This document shows, piece after piece, positions 51,101 through 59,717 of a DNA stretch of 64,000 nucleotides. Where the stretch lies: assembly GCF_023333585.1 (NCBI RefSeq), contig NZ_JAIQZN010000004.1, positions 1 to 64,000 on the forward strand, given 5' to 3'. A program made the translations under genes and the position numbers. This DNA is from Argonema antarcticum A004/B2 (lineage in GTDB: Bacteria > Cyanobacteriota > Cyanobacteriia > Cyanobacteriales > Aerosakkonemataceae). How positions within the stretch are numbered: position 1 is the first letter of the stretch; each line of letters starts with the position of its first letter. The notes beneath the pieces were generated by a model. The model made no database searches and was not told where the DNA came from. It was given only the letters and a program-made list of their open reading frames with translations.

Positions 51101-54100
51101 GATTTATTAGACACTGGAAAGAGCATATCAAGGAAAGCATTAAGCCTTTATTGGAAGGAATTAAAAGTGGACTAGAAAGCGGAGATATGGAATATGTTGG
51201 CTATAATGCTTGCCACTATTGCAATCACATTTTTTGGATAGGAGAACCCCTGGAATTTGTAGAGCAGCAACAATTATCTTATATCAATTTAATGATGCAA
51301 TTACAACAAAAATTTACTATATACTATCTTCAAATATGGCATCAGTTTACGTTAAATCTACAGGGATTGGAAGTTGAAACAAATCGGTTGCTTGGCAAAA
51401 GTTTTAATGAGACCGCAATGTTACCATTGTTGCACGAAGCAAAAGATGGTATGTCACTGTTTGTTATCCATCTTTCCAAAATGATTCTCTCTTACTTATT
51501 TAAAGATGGAAAAATAGCTATCGAAAATGGATTTTTGGCAAACGAGCAAACAGCGAATGTGAATGGATTTGTATTTGTTGCTTTACACAATTTTTACTAT
51601 TCTCTGGCTTTACTCGCTGAATATCCTCAAGTCGAAAGCAGCATCCAAAAAGAATATCTCGCTCTGGTAGAAGAAAATCAAAATAAAATGCAATTATGGG
51701 CTCTTCATGCGCCGATAAATTATCAGCATAAATACGACTTAGTAGAAGCAGAGAAAGCGCGAATTTCGGGAGAAATTGGCAGAGCAATGGAATATTATGA
51801 ACGTGCTATTCAAGGAGCGAAAGAACAAGGATACATTCAGGAAGAAGCACTCGCCAATGAACTAACAGCAGAGTTTTATCTTTCTCGCACTAGAGATAAG
51901 GTTGCTCAAGTATATCTAACTGATGCTTACTATGGATATATTCGCTGGGGAGCGAAGGCAAAAGTTAGAGATTTGCAAGAAAGATATCCAGAATTTTTCT
52001 TGCGGCTCTTAGCTAGAGAAACTTCTGAGAACGAAGTAAGGCCGACGGCTAATCCGACGACGAGCGGAAGTTCAGCGATGCTGGATTTAAATACGGTGAT
52101 TAAAGCTTCACAAGCCATTTCGTCGGAAATCGTTTTCGACAAGTTGCTGGAGAAGTTAATGCACATTCTCATTGAGAATGCTGGCGCTCAAAAGGGTATT
52201 CTCCTCCTGGCAAAGGAAGGAAAATTATTAGTAGCAGCAGAAAAATCTGTAGATAAAGATCGGGTTTTGTTGCCTTCTATTTATCTGGAAACAAGCCAAA
52301 ATATTCCCGTGACGATTATCAATTATGTAGAAAGAACTCTGAGAAATGTGGTTTTAAATGATGCGACGAGCGAGGGAATGTTCGGGACGGATACTTATAT
52401 TACAAATAACCAAATTAAATCACTACTCTGTGCGCCGATTATTCATCAAGGAAAACTCGTTGGGATCCTTTACCTGGAAAACAATCTGACAAAAAGTGCT
52501 TTTACACCTGAAAGGCTGGAAATTTTAAAAATACTTTCTGCACAGGCGGCTATCTCGCTTGAGTTAGCACGAGCAGTAAACGAAGTTCGGGATACTGTGG
52601 CTTATCTGAGAGCGATCGTCAATAATATTGCTGATGGTTTGTTGGTGACAGATATCAATGGCAAAATTACTCATATTAATCCGGCTTTGTTAGCGATGTT
52701 TCATCTGGAAGGTGGGGATGCGATCGCAAAAGATTGCCAGGAAATTTTCAACAGTCAAATAGCAGCACTCGTAGCTGAAACTAGGGAACATCCAAATGAG
52801 GTTTTGACGGCAGAGATAGAACTAGCAGATGGTAGAATTGGCAAGGCTGTGGCGACTACCATTTCTAAAGGCACTTTTCTTTCTGAATCTGCTAAATCTG
52901 AGTGTCTCGGTTCGGTGAGCGTTATCCGCGATATCACGACGGAAAAAGAAATCGATCGGATGAAAACCGATTTTATCTCTACAGTTTCTCACGAATTGCG
53001 GACGCCTTTAACTTCTGTACTGGGCTTTGCCAAGCTGATTGTGAAAAAACTCGACGATGCGATTTTTCCTTCAATTCCAGAGTCGGATCGCAAAGCTCAA
53101 AAGGCATTCAAGCAGGTCAACGACAATGTCAACATTATTATATCTGAAGGCGAGCGACTGACGACGTTGATCAATGATGTCTTGGATATCGCCAAGATGG
53201 AGGCTGGTAAGGTGGAGTGGAATATGCAGCCTTCTTCGGTAGCGGAAATTGTCGATCGCGCGATCGCTGCCACATCTTCCCTGTTTCAAGCTAAAAGTAT
53301 TGCCCTGCTTAAGGATGTCCCAGAAGGACTGCCGGAAGTGCTGGGCGATCGCGATCGGTTGCTGCAAGTTTTAATTAATCTTATTTCCAATTCTATGAAA
53401 TTCACAGAAACAGGCTCTTGTACTGTGAAAGCAAGACAGGAAGGTAACCAAATTATCTTCAGCGTCATCGATACTGGCATTGGGATCGCTCCTGCCGATC
53501 GAGAGAAGGTATTTGAGAAATTTCAGCAGGTTGGTGATACCCTCACAGACAAACCCAAAGGAAGCGGTTTAGGTCTACCTATATGCAAACAAATTGTTGA
53601 ACATCATGGCGGCAGAATATGGGTAGAAAGTCAACCGACACAAGGAAGTAATTTCTCATTCAGTCTACCGATCGCTGACAGCAATAATGCGGAGACAGAC
53701 AAAATTTCTATTGATATCTTGGTTAGACAATTGAAGGAAAGCTTGGTACAAGCAGCACCCTCGACGTCACAGCATGAGAAAAGCATTCTCGTCGTCGATG
53801 ATGATGCGAACATTCGCCAATTGCTCAGACAGCAACTAGAACCGGAAGGTTATCAAGTCAGAGAAGCTAAAGATGGAATGGATGCGATTACCCAGGTAAA
53901 AACAGCTAGACCAGACTTAATTATCCTTGATGTGATGATGCCTCAGATGAATGGTTTTGATGTGGCAGCAGTGCTTAAAAACGATCCACAAACAATGGGT
54001 ATACCCATCGTCATATTGTCAATCATTGAAGATAAACAGAGGGAGTATCGACTGGGAATAGATGGCTATTTTACTAAGCCTGTTAACGCAGAAGAACTGC

Positions 54101-54402
54101 TTAATAATATTGGATTGTTGCTGTCTCAAAGAACATCGAAAAAGAAAATTCTAGTAGTAGATGAAGATGCCTCAGTCGTGAAAACTGTTTCTGATGTGTT
54201 GCAGGCGAAGGGATATAGCGTTACTGAAGCCTCCAACGGCCAGGAGTGCATCGATAAGGCGTTAACCGTGAAACCGGATATGATTATAGTCAACTCCATA
54301 CTTTCCGAACAGCACGATCTTGTCAAATTATTGCGATTTGAAAAGGGACTGGAAAATGTATTTTTTGTATTACTGGCAGATGGGGAGAAAATCAATCTTT
54401 AA
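48115..54402 (+). CDS. Giant hybrid kinase: Ser/Thr kinase, AAA ATPase, GAF, PAS, histidine kinase, two receivers
   Basis: 2095 residues from ATG at 48115 (MISIPGYIITEQI) with aggag 8 bp ahead. Domains: Ser/Thr kinase 1-265 (HKDIKPDN at about 126; DFS where DFG is usual); AAA/STAND ATPase from about 320 (GYSGIGKTS) with helical repeats to about 1310; GAF about 1340-1490; PAS about 1495-1610; HisKA with SHELRTPLT (His about 1626); ATPase with LINLISNSMKFT, DTGIGIAP, GSGLGLPI; receiver one about 1890-2000 with LIILDVMMPQ; receiver two about 2010-2090 with N for the phospho-Asp (MIIVNSI). This resembles HstK-type double kinases of filamentous cyanobacteria. It follows the deleted kinase by 80 bp. 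Confidence 0.92.
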   Translation: MISIPGYIITEQIQAGFHTLIYRGVREQSQTSVIIKTLLADYPTLEQITRLRHEYQILQKLDIEGIVKAYALENYHNGLAIILEDFSGQSLKKILVTQKIELIPFLKISIQLAITLEQLHQNQIIHKDIKPDNILVNTSTGKVKIIDFSIASRLSRETTEISNTNLLEGTLAYISPEQTGRMNRSIDYRTDFYSLGITFYEILTGQLPFNATEPLELVHCHIAKQPIPLHQLNPEIPHAISDIVMKLLSKTAEDRYQSALGLKADLETCLNQLQSTGNISDFSIGKRDKSGSFSIPQKLYGRDEEVLTLLSAFDRVSQGKSEMMLVSGYSGIGKTSVVNEVHKPIVRQRGYFIAGKFDQFKRNIPYASMIQAFQELIRQLLTENSEKIAIWQEKLLEAVGINGQVIIDVIPEVELIIGPQIDVPALGPSESQNRFNRVFKQFIHVFTKPEHPLVVFLDDLQWADSASLKLIELLITDPDSQYLLMIGAYRDNEVTSTHPLMLTLEDIQKTGVRIATITLQPLDISNVRLLVADTLHDETSKSQPLAELVFNKTQGNPFFLTQMLQTLHQEELLTFNFSTACWQWNIKKIQAVGITDYNIVELIARNIQKLALETQQVLKLSACIGDKFNLEVLAIVNQKSSSETASNLWPALQLGLILPLSDAYKIPLVGMGNWLSTMENEQSYQLPITKISYKFLHDRVQQAAYSLIPEDQKKETHLKIGQLLLKNTPETEIEDNIFEIVNQLNIGAEFIIDQVEKDRLAQLNLIASRKAKAATAYEPALNYLTVGLRLLEQDSWHYQYDLTLNLYVEAVEVEYLNTNFDRAAILAEVVLQQATNLLDRVKVYETQIQFYTAQNQMLKAVNTGLQALELLGFSLLNTPSDSLEIFQLPKLEQLEEIPVMTNPEQLAAVQLLITVIGPAIIADPTIFVRVSLTLVNLCIQNGHSALAAIAYTNYGWLLCGAGKLDSGYHSGQVALRLLEQFKANSLKSKVYAHFNGFIRHWKEHIKESIKPLLEGIKSGLESGDMEYVGYNACHYCNHIFWIGEPLEFVEQQQLSYINLMMQLQQKFTIYYLQIWHQFTLNLQGLEVETNRLLGKSFNETAMLPLLHEAKDGMSLFVIHLSKMILSYLFKDGKIAIENGFLANEQTANVNGFVFVALHNFYYSLALLAEYPQVESSIQKEYLALVEENQNKMQLWALHAPINYQHKYDLVEAEKARISGEIGRAMEYYERAIQGAKEQGYIQEEALANELTAEFYLSRTRDKVAQVYLTDAYYGYIRWGAKAKVRDLQERYPEFFLRLLARETSENEVRPTANPTTSGSSAMLDLNTVIKASQAISSEIVFDKLLEKLMHILIENAGAQKGILLLAKEGKLLVAAEKSVDKDRVLLPSIYLETSQNIPVTIINYVERTLRNVVLNDATSEGMFGTDTYITNNQIKSLLCAPIIHQGKLVGILYLENNLTKSAFTPERLEILKILSAQAAISLELARAVNEVRDTVAYLRAIVNNIADGLLVTDINGKITHINPALLAMFHLEGGDAIAKDCQEIFNSQIAALVAETREHPNEVLTAEIELADGRIGKAVATTISKGTFLSESAKSECLGSVSVIRDITTEKEIDRMKTDFISTVSHELRTPLTSVLGFAKLIVKKLDDAIFPSIPESDRKAQKAFKQVNDNVNIIISEGERLTTLINDVLDIAKMEAGKVEWNMQPSSVAEIVDRAIAATSSLFQAKSIALLKDVPEGLPEVLGDRDRLLQVLINLISNSMKFTETGSCTVKARQEGNQIIFSVIDTGIGIAPADREKVFEKFQQVGDTLTDKPKGSGLGLPICKQIVEHHGGRIWVESQPTQGSNFSFSLPIADSNNAETDKISIDILVRQLKESLVQAAPSTSQHEKSILVVDDDANIRQLLRQQLEPEGYQVREAKDGMDAITQVKTARPDLIILDVMMPQMNGFDVAAVLKNDPQTMGIPIVILSIIEDKQREYRLGIDGYFTKPVNAEELLNNIGLLLSQRTSKKKILVVDEDASVVKTVSDVLQAKGYSVTEASNGQECIDKALTVKPDMIIVNSILSEQHDLVKLLRFEKGLENVFFVLLADGEKINL

Positions 54403-54441
54403 AAAGGTATGCTAATTTTTTAAGATATACAGGTTAGATCG

Positions 54442-54564
54442 CAATACTGTTCGGAGCGGGGTAAGGGCGAAGCATTCGGACAGAAGATCTAGGGTTTTAG
54501 CGATAGATTATTGCCCGAATGCTTCGCCCCTTGTGACCACGAATATCTTAACCGAGCAGTATTG
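54442..54564. mobile_element. 123-bp MITE-like element with 10-bp target duplication
   Basis: Ends CAATACTGTTCGG (54442-54454) and CCGAGCAGTATTG (54552-54564) are 13-bp inverted repeats with one mismatch. A second inner pair has gggcgaagcattcgg and ccgaatgcttcgccc. GGTTAGATCG stands directly outside both ends (54432-54441 and 54565-54574). It lies between the giant kinase and the response regulator, its right duplication ending 5 bp before the regulator's ATG. Confidence 0.85.
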
Positions 54565-54579
54565 GGTTAGATCGGCTAT

Positions 54580-54960
54580 ATGACGAAAAAAGTCTTGATT
54601 GTTGATGATGAACCTCATATCAGAGTTCTGATGGAACAAACTCTAGAGGAACTGGAAGAGGAGGGTGTGGAATTACTGATGGCAGAAAACGGCGAAAAAG
54701 CTCTTGAGACTATAAAGAGAGAAAAACCTCAACTGGTTTTTTTGGATGTAATGATGCCTAAAATGAGCGGTTTTGAGGTTTGTAGTGCTGTCAAAAAAGA
54801 CCTGGGAATGCGGGATGTTTATATTATTATGCTGACAGCAAAAGGACAGGAGTTTGATAAACAAAAAGGGAATGATGTAGGTGCAGATTTATATATGACA
54901 AAGCCTTTCGATCCTGATGAAGTGCTGGAAAAATCTAAGGAGATTCTCGGTTTTAAGTAG
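54580..54960 (+). CDS. Single-domain response regulator
   Basis: 126 residues: KVLIVDDEPHIRVLMEQ, phospho-acceptor Asp56 in LVFLDVMMPKMSGFEV, switch residue in IIMLTAKGQ, and Lys in MTKPFDPDEVL. No output domain, like CheY/Spo0F-type regulators. Downstream of the hybrid kinase it is the obvious acceptor, perhaps in a phosphorelay. Its leader now consists mainly of the inserted MITE, which may have cut it off from the kinase transcript; no good ribosome-binding site lies in the 5 bp after the insertion. Confidence 0.93.
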   Translation: MTKKVLIVDDEPHIRVLMEQTLEELEEEGVELLMAENGEKALETIKREKPQLVFLDVMMPKMSGFEVCSAVKKDLGMRDVYIIMLTAKGQEFDKQKGNDVGADLYMTKPFDPDEVLEKSKEILGFK

Positions 54961-55019
54961 GATCGTAGTTCATTGTTCATGATTGAATGGCAATAAATTA
55001 CGAACAATGAACTATGAAC

Positions 55020-55610
55020 TTAGCTATGAATTCTCGGTTCGGGATGCAGAGTAGCCAGGATATTACTTTCTGCTCCTGCTAATTCTTCCAGCCGCGACCT
55101 CACCGCAGACCGATCGCAATAAGTATCCGCTAAGCTCCAATAAACGCCGTAATGCCGCGCCTCCGAAGCCATCAAGCTGCGATAAAATTGGGCTAACTCG
55201 CGATCGGGACAATGAGCGGCTAACAAGCCCAGGCGCTCGTGAGAGCGAGCCTCAATCAAACCGCAGACTAACAAAGTATCCAATAACCGCATCGGTTCAT
55301 CCCGGCGAATTTGCCCGTTAAGACTGGCACCGTAAGGAGGTGCTGCCAGAGGGCCAAGAGGAATACCGCGTCGTTCCAGCCACTGATTGACCAGATCGAA
55401 GTGTTCCAATTCCTCACGAGCGATCGCAGTCAGCATCCTTACCAGCTTAGTATTAGACGGGTAGCGAAACATCAAATTTAAAGCCACTCCAGCTGCTTTG
55501 CGTTCGCAGTGAGAGTGATCGAGCAAAATCGCGTCTAGATTAGCTAGAGCTTGCTCGACCCATTCCCATCTAGTCGGTTGTTTGAGCGCATTAATAATTG
55601 TTATCATCAA
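55020..55610 (-). CDS. miaE: tRNA-(ms2io6A37)-hydroxylase
   Basis: 196 residues. A ferritin-like di-iron helical bundle with ligands in LDHSHCERKAAGVALNL (ERK, ExxH-type), REELEHFDLV (EELEH), EARSHERL and SEARHYGVY. MiaE hydroxylates ms2i6A37 in tRNAs reading U-starting codons. Presence of MiaE implies miaA and miaB elsewhere. The two initial ATGs are adjacent; either may serve. Isolated gene between the regulator and cassette repeats. Confidence 0.93.
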   Translation of the reverse strand: MMITIINALKQPTRWEWVEQALANLDAILLDHSHCERKAAGVALNLMFRYPSNTKLVRMLTAIAREELEHFDLVNQWLERRGIPLGPLAAPPYGASLNGQIRRDEPMRLLDTLLVCGLIEARSHERLGLLAAHCPDRELAQFYRSLMASEARHYGVYWSLADTYCDRSAVRSRLEELAGAESNILATLHPEPRIHS

Positions 55611-55717
55611 AGATCACCATTAACCTATTTTTCGCCGATTGGGGGCATAATTAAATTAACGGGGTGCTTGCAACAGTAGCCGATCTCCCAGTTTATCAAA
55701 CCAGTCCCAGCAGGCTA

Positions 55718-55795
55718 CATAGCAAAGTGCTGAATGCTAAGTGCTAAGTGCTTCGGCTTTAGTGCAAAGGATGCCTTAAAAATACAGTCGCTATA
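55718..55795. mobile_element. Cassette (inverted), CATAGC...GCTATA
   Basis: Read on the minus strand it starts TATAGCGACTG, includes aaggcatcc, then cactaaagccgaagcactta-type heptamers, and ends TTTGCTATG, one base off the standard end. It lies head to head with the next cassette, 15 bp apart. Confidence 0.6.
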
Positions 55796-55810
55796 TCTGA
55801 CTGTGGCTAC

Positions 55811-55887
55811 TATAGCAACCGCCAGGGCGGTTACGGCATCCTAAAACGCCAGATCCAATTCACAGCAAGCATTTGACTTTTGCTATA
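55811..55887. mobile_element. TATAGC/GCTATA cassette (77 bp)
   Basis: It begins TATAGCAACCGCCAGGGCGG with the hairpin aaccgcc-ag-ggcggtt and tacggcatcct, then an interior without heptamers, and ends TTTTGCTATA. It lies 35 bp before the phosphatase start. Confidence 0.7.
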
Positions 55888-55922
55888 AATTCTTACCCAG
55901 TAATTTGGCAATAGAAATTCGG

Positions 55923-56666
55923 ATGAGGGAAACCACCCACCGTCGTATCGTTATCGGTGATGTACACGGCCACTATAACGGCCTCATGACCTTATTAGAG
56001 GCGATCGCTCCAGGATCGATGGATCGAGTCTATTTCTTAGGAGACTTAATCGATCGGGGGCCTCAAAGTTGTCAGGTTGTAGAGTTTGTCATCGCCAACT
56101 CCTATACCTGCCTGCTTGGCAACCATGAGCAGCTATTACTAGACAGCTTTGTCAACGGAAAAGGCCAAGCTCATATACTGCAAGTCTGGCTCTACAGCGG
56201 CGGTCATGCAACAGTGGCTAGTTACGCAGACTCCCGCATTTGTGCCGAACACCTCGACTGGATGCGGACACTACCCACCTATCTAGACTTAGGCGATATC
56301 TGGCTAGTTCATGCAGGCGTCGATCCCCAGATGCCGATTTCAGAGCAAACTGCCGACCAATTTTGTTGGATTCGCGATGAATTTCACAGTATTCAAAAGC
56401 CCTACTTCCCCGACAAACTGATTGTCACAGGTCACACCATCACCTTTACTTTACCCGGCGTCCACCCAGGAAAAATTGCCCAAGGAGAGGGTTGGCTGGA
56501 TATTGACACCGGCGCTTATCACCGCAAAAGCGGCTGGTTGACCGGATTGGACATCACCAACAATCTTGTGTATCAAGTTAATGTGTTTGAGAATTGCGTC
56601 CGCACCCTACCCCTTGAGAAAGCAGTGGTGCGGATTGAGCCAAACCTGATTTTCGCTCGTCGGTAG
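55923..56666 (+). CDS. PPP-type metallophosphoesterase
   Basis: 247 residues from ATG at 55923 (MRETTHRRIVIGDVHGHYNGL); a TTG six codons earlier is possible. The metal-site motifs are complete: GDVHGH, YFLGDLIDRGP, LLGNHEQL, HAG and VTGHT. This is the bacterial bis(5′-nucleosyl)-tetraphosphatase/Ser-Thr phosphatase group (PrpA/ApaH-like). It could counter Ser/Thr kinases such as the one encoded at 48115. Immediately followed, at the stop, by a cassette repeat. Confidence 0.9.
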   Translation: MRETTHRRIVIGDVHGHYNGLMTLLEAIAPGSMDRVYFLGDLIDRGPQSCQVVEFVIANSYTCLLGNHEQLLLDSFVNGKGQAHILQVWLYSGGHATVASYADSRICAEHLDWMRTLPTYLDLGDIWLVHAGVDPQMPISEQTADQFCWIRDEFHSIQKPYFPDKLIVTGHTITFTLPGVHPGKIAQGEGWLDIDTGAYHRKSGWLTGLDITNNLVYQVNVFENCVRTLPLEKAVVRIEPNLIFARR

Positions 56667-56869
56667 TATAGCTAGGGGCTATAAAAGTCAAAAGTCAAAA
56701 GTCAAAAGTCAAAAGTCAAAAGTCAAAAGTCAAAAGAAGAAACAAGAAACAAGAAAGGGGCTAGGGGCTAGGGAAGAGGGAAGAGGGAAGAGGAAAAAGG
56801 TTACGACCTAAGAGATTATGGACTTCATGTAACAGTTGGAGTTGCCCTCATCGCCCTAAAGTTGCTATA
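56667..56869. mobile_element. TATAGC/GCTATA cassette, inverted and expanded (203 bp)
   Basis: In reverse orientation it shows TATAGCAAC, gagggcaactccaact, gttacatgaagtccataatc-like text and CCCTCTT/CCCTAGC heptamers as in 33439 and 60626, with mutations in the hairpin. It also holds about seven AAAAGTC heptamers near the other end and closes with TATAGC at 56667, one base after the phosphatase stop. Confidence 0.7.
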
Positions 56870-56877
56870 TCTAGATG

Positions 56878-57741
56878 TCACGCACCGCCCGATCGCAAAA
56901 GCGATCGGATATTGGCTCTGTAGTCAGTCTCGTTTAACCCATCGCCAACGTTAGCGCCTGCTGGATCGATCGCACGTTCCAGGGCGACAATGCGATCCTT
57001 CGCAGCCGGATGAGTACTTAAAAAACTGGGAGGGGAAGATTCACCTAGAAGTTTTTCCATAAACGCAACCATTGCCGATTGAGCATAACCCGCCCGCGCT
57101 AGAGTCCGCAATCCGCTTTGATCCGCTTCCAATTCCGCCTTGCGGCTTTGCGGACGGTTGACTGCCAAATCCACGCCCAGGGCAATCATAGTATTGCGAT
57201 TTAGCCCCGCCGCTGTAGCTAATCCGCGCTCGATCGCTACCTGACGCATTTGTGCCACCGCATGACGGCTGACAATATGGCCGATTTCGTGACCCAAAAC
57301 ACTTGCCAGTTGAGCTTCGTTGTCTGCGGTTCTAAGCAACCCAGTGGTGATGTAAACAAATCCCCCCATCGTCGCAAAAGCATTGACGCTATCATTCCTG
57401 ACCACCTGAAAAGTATAGGGAATATTAGAGCGATCGCTCGCAGCCACCAACCGCTGGCCAACCTCATCCACGTAGTTAGCAATTTGCGGATTGCGGTAAA
57501 GCTGAAACTGCCTTCCTAATAGCTGAGCGTTAATCTGCTGCCCAATCTGGACTTCCTGCCGCTCCGACATATTAGACAGCTGGATGACTTGAATTCCCTG
57601 AAAAATCAAATCCCTCCAGGGAAGCGCCTGGGTGGGATGAGGTGATAGAGTACACAGGCTCAGCGTCACCATCAAAGAAAGCAACGGATAAAACCAGCGG
57701 TGACGAATGCGATCGAAAAAAATAGACTTGAGGTTCAACAT
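56878..57741 (-). CDS. M48-family metallopeptidase, exported
   Basis: 287 residues from ATG at 57741 (MLNLKSIFFDRIRHRWFYPLL). A signal or anchor segment lies at about 15-35, ending HPTQA. The zinc site is LGHEIGHIVSRHAVAQM (HExxH, about residue 145), with the third ligand in RKAELEADQSGLR. It ends THPAAKDRIVALERAI, as in BepA/LoiP-type proteases of the envelope. It probably takes part in periplasmic protein quality control. The stop lies about 9 bp beyond the neighbouring cassette. Confidence 0.92.
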   Translation of the reverse strand: MLNLKSIFFDRIRHRWFYPLLSLMVTLSLCTLSPHPTQALPWRDLIFQGIQVIQLSNMSERQEVQIGQQINAQLLGRQFQLYRNPQIANYVDEVGQRLVAASDRSNIPYTFQVVRNDSVNAFATMGGFVYITTGLLRTADNEAQLASVLGHEIGHIVSRHAVAQMRQVAIERGLATAAGLNRNTMIALGVDLAVNRPQSRKAELEADQSGLRTLARAGYAQSAMVAFMEKLLGESSPPSFLSTHPAAKDRIVALERAIDPAGANVGDGLNETDYRANIRSLLRSGGA

Positions 57742-58036
57742 ATCAGACCAGAGTGACAAAAAATTAAACTCACAACCTTTCCTGAGCAACCTTTGGTTCA
57801 ATAAGTTTATAAGACAGACGCATTCTCAGTAATTCATGTTGCATTATCGTTCATCCTTCATTGTTCATTTCTCCCACTCCCCCACTCTCCCCCTCCCCCC
57901 CTCCCCCGTGTGGTAATCTGGCAAATCAGAACCAGCATCTTCTAGCTGTGCAACTTCTCAGGAACTTTTTACAATAATTGGCTGGCAGGGATTTCTTGAC
58001 TAAATTTTTTTCTCGATTAGCAACGGACGATACTCC

Positions 58037-58567
58037 ATGAAGAAGATTTTGGACTCTCAAGGTCGCTTGTTCGGCAAACTCAGCATCCTCGATGTGGGCG
58101 CTGCTTTAGTGATTCTGCTCGTTGTAGTAGGCATCTTTTTCTTTCCAGGCACTTCCGGTTCCGTAGCTCAATTGGGAGTCACCACAAAACCCGTCGAGGT
58201 TGATGTCGTTGTCAGAGGTTTGAGCATACTTAACCCCCAAGAATTAATCAAGGAGTTTCAGACCAAAAAGAAAACCAATATTATTATCCGCAATCAACCC
58301 TACGGCCAGGTTGATATCAAATCGGTCAAAGAACTGTCCAGAAGCGTGGTAGTTCCCCAACCCGATGGTTCCGTCAAAGCGCTTCCCGATCCCAGAAAGG
58401 ATACTTTTAGCACCGATATGCTGATCACCTTAGCTGGTAAAGCCCAAATCACCGCTAATGGCCCTGTTCTCGGCAACAACAAAATCAAAGTCGGTATGCT
58501 GCTACAGCTGGAAGGCTTCGAGTATGATTTCAATGCCAGCGTTATCGACGTGCGGATTAAAAGCTAA
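58037..58567 (+). CDS. DUF4330 domain-containing protein
   Basis: 176 residues: a cytoplasmic start MKKILDSQGRLFGKLSILD, one membrane helix (about 19-38), then beta-rich extracytoplasmic DUF4330 with VEVDVVVRGLS, IIIRNQPYGQVDI and VGMLLQLEGFEYDFNASVIDVRI. The family is found mainly in cyanobacteria and some firmicutes, function unknown. Single gene, followed by a long hairpin at 58602. Confidence 0.88.
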   Translation: MKKILDSQGRLFGKLSILDVGAALVILLVVVGIFFFPGTSGSVAQLGVTTKPVEVDVVVRGLSILNPQELIKEFQTKKKTNIIIRNQPYGQVDIKSVKELSRSVVVPQPDGSVKALPDPRKDTFSTDMLITLAGKAQITANGPVLGNNKIKVGMLLQLEGFEYDFNASVIDVRIKS

Positions 58568-58966
58568 TTAGATGGTGCTTTAGCTCGCATAACACCAACA
58601 TGGGTAAACTTGCAACATCACTATGGATGATGGCAAGTTTACCCATGTTGTGGTAATAGATTGATTTCATCAATATTTCCCGTTGTCTTAATTGCAGATG
58701 AATGTGGGTTGAAGATAAACAGGTTTTCTGTAAAGATTAAGTGAATTTTTTAATACCAGTACAAAAGCATTTATAGCTTCAAAATGCTGACACCAGCCAA
58801 CTATAGCACTTGTGGATAGGCAATGGGGGGTTAGACCCCACAATCGCTTTTTCATGTTATTCTATGCAAAACGACCGTATATACACCGAATCAAATTTAG
58901 AGTCAAGCATACCAAGCCGAAAACTCTGAGGCGATTCAAAAAAAACGAGCAGATTTTTCTCGTTTT
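58568..58966. other. Gene-free stretch with a large hairpin
   Basis: 399 bp. A hairpin with arms caacatgggtaaacttgc and gcaagtttacccatgttg at about 58599-58651 may end DUF4330 transcription. The terminator-like structure at 58939 closes the stretch. No gene seen. Confidence 0.6.
58599..58651 (+). terminator. Large hairpin downstream of DUF4330 gene
   Basis: 18-bp arms (caacatgggtaaacttgc and its complement) with a 17-base loop, 30 bp behind the stop. Not followed by a T-run, so perhaps a repeat or RNA-stability element rather than an intrinsic terminator. Confidence 0.5.
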
Positions 58967-58968
58967 TT
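58939..58968 (+). terminator. Intrinsic terminator-like hairpin before gene 58967
   Basis: AAAAACGAG (58941) pairs with CTCGTTTTT (to 58967) and the right arm itself is T-rich. It sits at the 5′ edge of the following gene, so it may end a leader RNA or attenuate that gene. Confidence 0.5.
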
Positions 58969-59611
58969 GGAGTTCAAACAAGAGCATATAGTTAATCAGG
59001 TTGAGCGAGAAATGTACTCAGAATGCGTGATGTCCAAGCAGTTCAGCCCTCAATCGGATGAACTTGGCGCATTAGGAACACTGGGGCTGGCGATGGATAA
59101 GAAGATCGATGCACCGACTTTTTTGGCTTCTCCTGGCAGCAGTCAAACGACATCGGAATCTGACTTACTCGTTACCGTACCAGCCTGTGTTTACTTGAAT
59201 CTGGAAGACCTCAAGTGTTTTGAAGTGGTGGATCGGCAATTTCAACGCTGGGGAGTAATATTCCATAACTGTATAGCCATTCATCCTTCTAACCCAGCTT
59301 TTCCGGCGCATTCTGGCGCTACAGTACTGATGGGAGCGCCGAAGACAGGATGGCTGGAAGCCACTTTCCTGCAACCAGTTTCTTTTGTCAAAGCCTTTAT
59401 TACCAGTTCGCAGCGGCTGGTTCTATCAGCCTACGATCGCGATAACCACCGACTCACCCAAGTGGAAATGCCGGGGTCAAATCTAGCCGGATCTAACTCG
59501 GCAATTCCCCCGAACATACCGATGATGTTAAAAGCGCCAAATATCCACCGCATTACCTTCTGTGCTTTTGATGGTCAGTTTACCGTTGATGATTTGAATT
59601 TTGAGATGTAG
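58967..59611 (+). CDS. Hypothetical cyanobacterial protein
   Basis: Up to 214 residues from TTG; ATG at 59012 (MYSECVMSKQF) or 59030 (MSKQFSPQSDELG) may be the true start and would lie well clear of the hairpin at 58939. The conserved-looking core LLVTVPACVYLNLEDLKCFEVVDRQFQRWGVIFHNCIAIHPSNPAFPA and a final LMLKAPNIHRITFCAFDGQFTVDDLNF suggest a beta-sandwich (galactose-binding-like) fold. No signal or membrane segment. Not recognised. Confidence 0.65.
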   Translation: MEFKQEHIVNQVEREMYSECVMSKQFSPQSDELGALGTLGLAMDKKIDAPTFLASPGSSQTTSESDLLVTVPACVYLNLEDLKCFEVVDRQFQRWGVIFHNCIAIHPSNPAFPAHSGATVLMGAPKTGWLEATFLQPVSFVKAFITSSQRLVLSAYDRDNHRLTQVEMPGSNLAGSNSAIPPNIPMMLKAPNIHRITFCAFDGQFTVDDLNFEM

Positions 59612-59717
59612 GACTGGTAATAGCTTAGGTATCCTAGTAGGTGATATTGTTTCCATCTAGAGATGTGGATATTTATCCATATTTTTAGATACTATTCACC
59701 GTTAACAGGTAAGCAAC

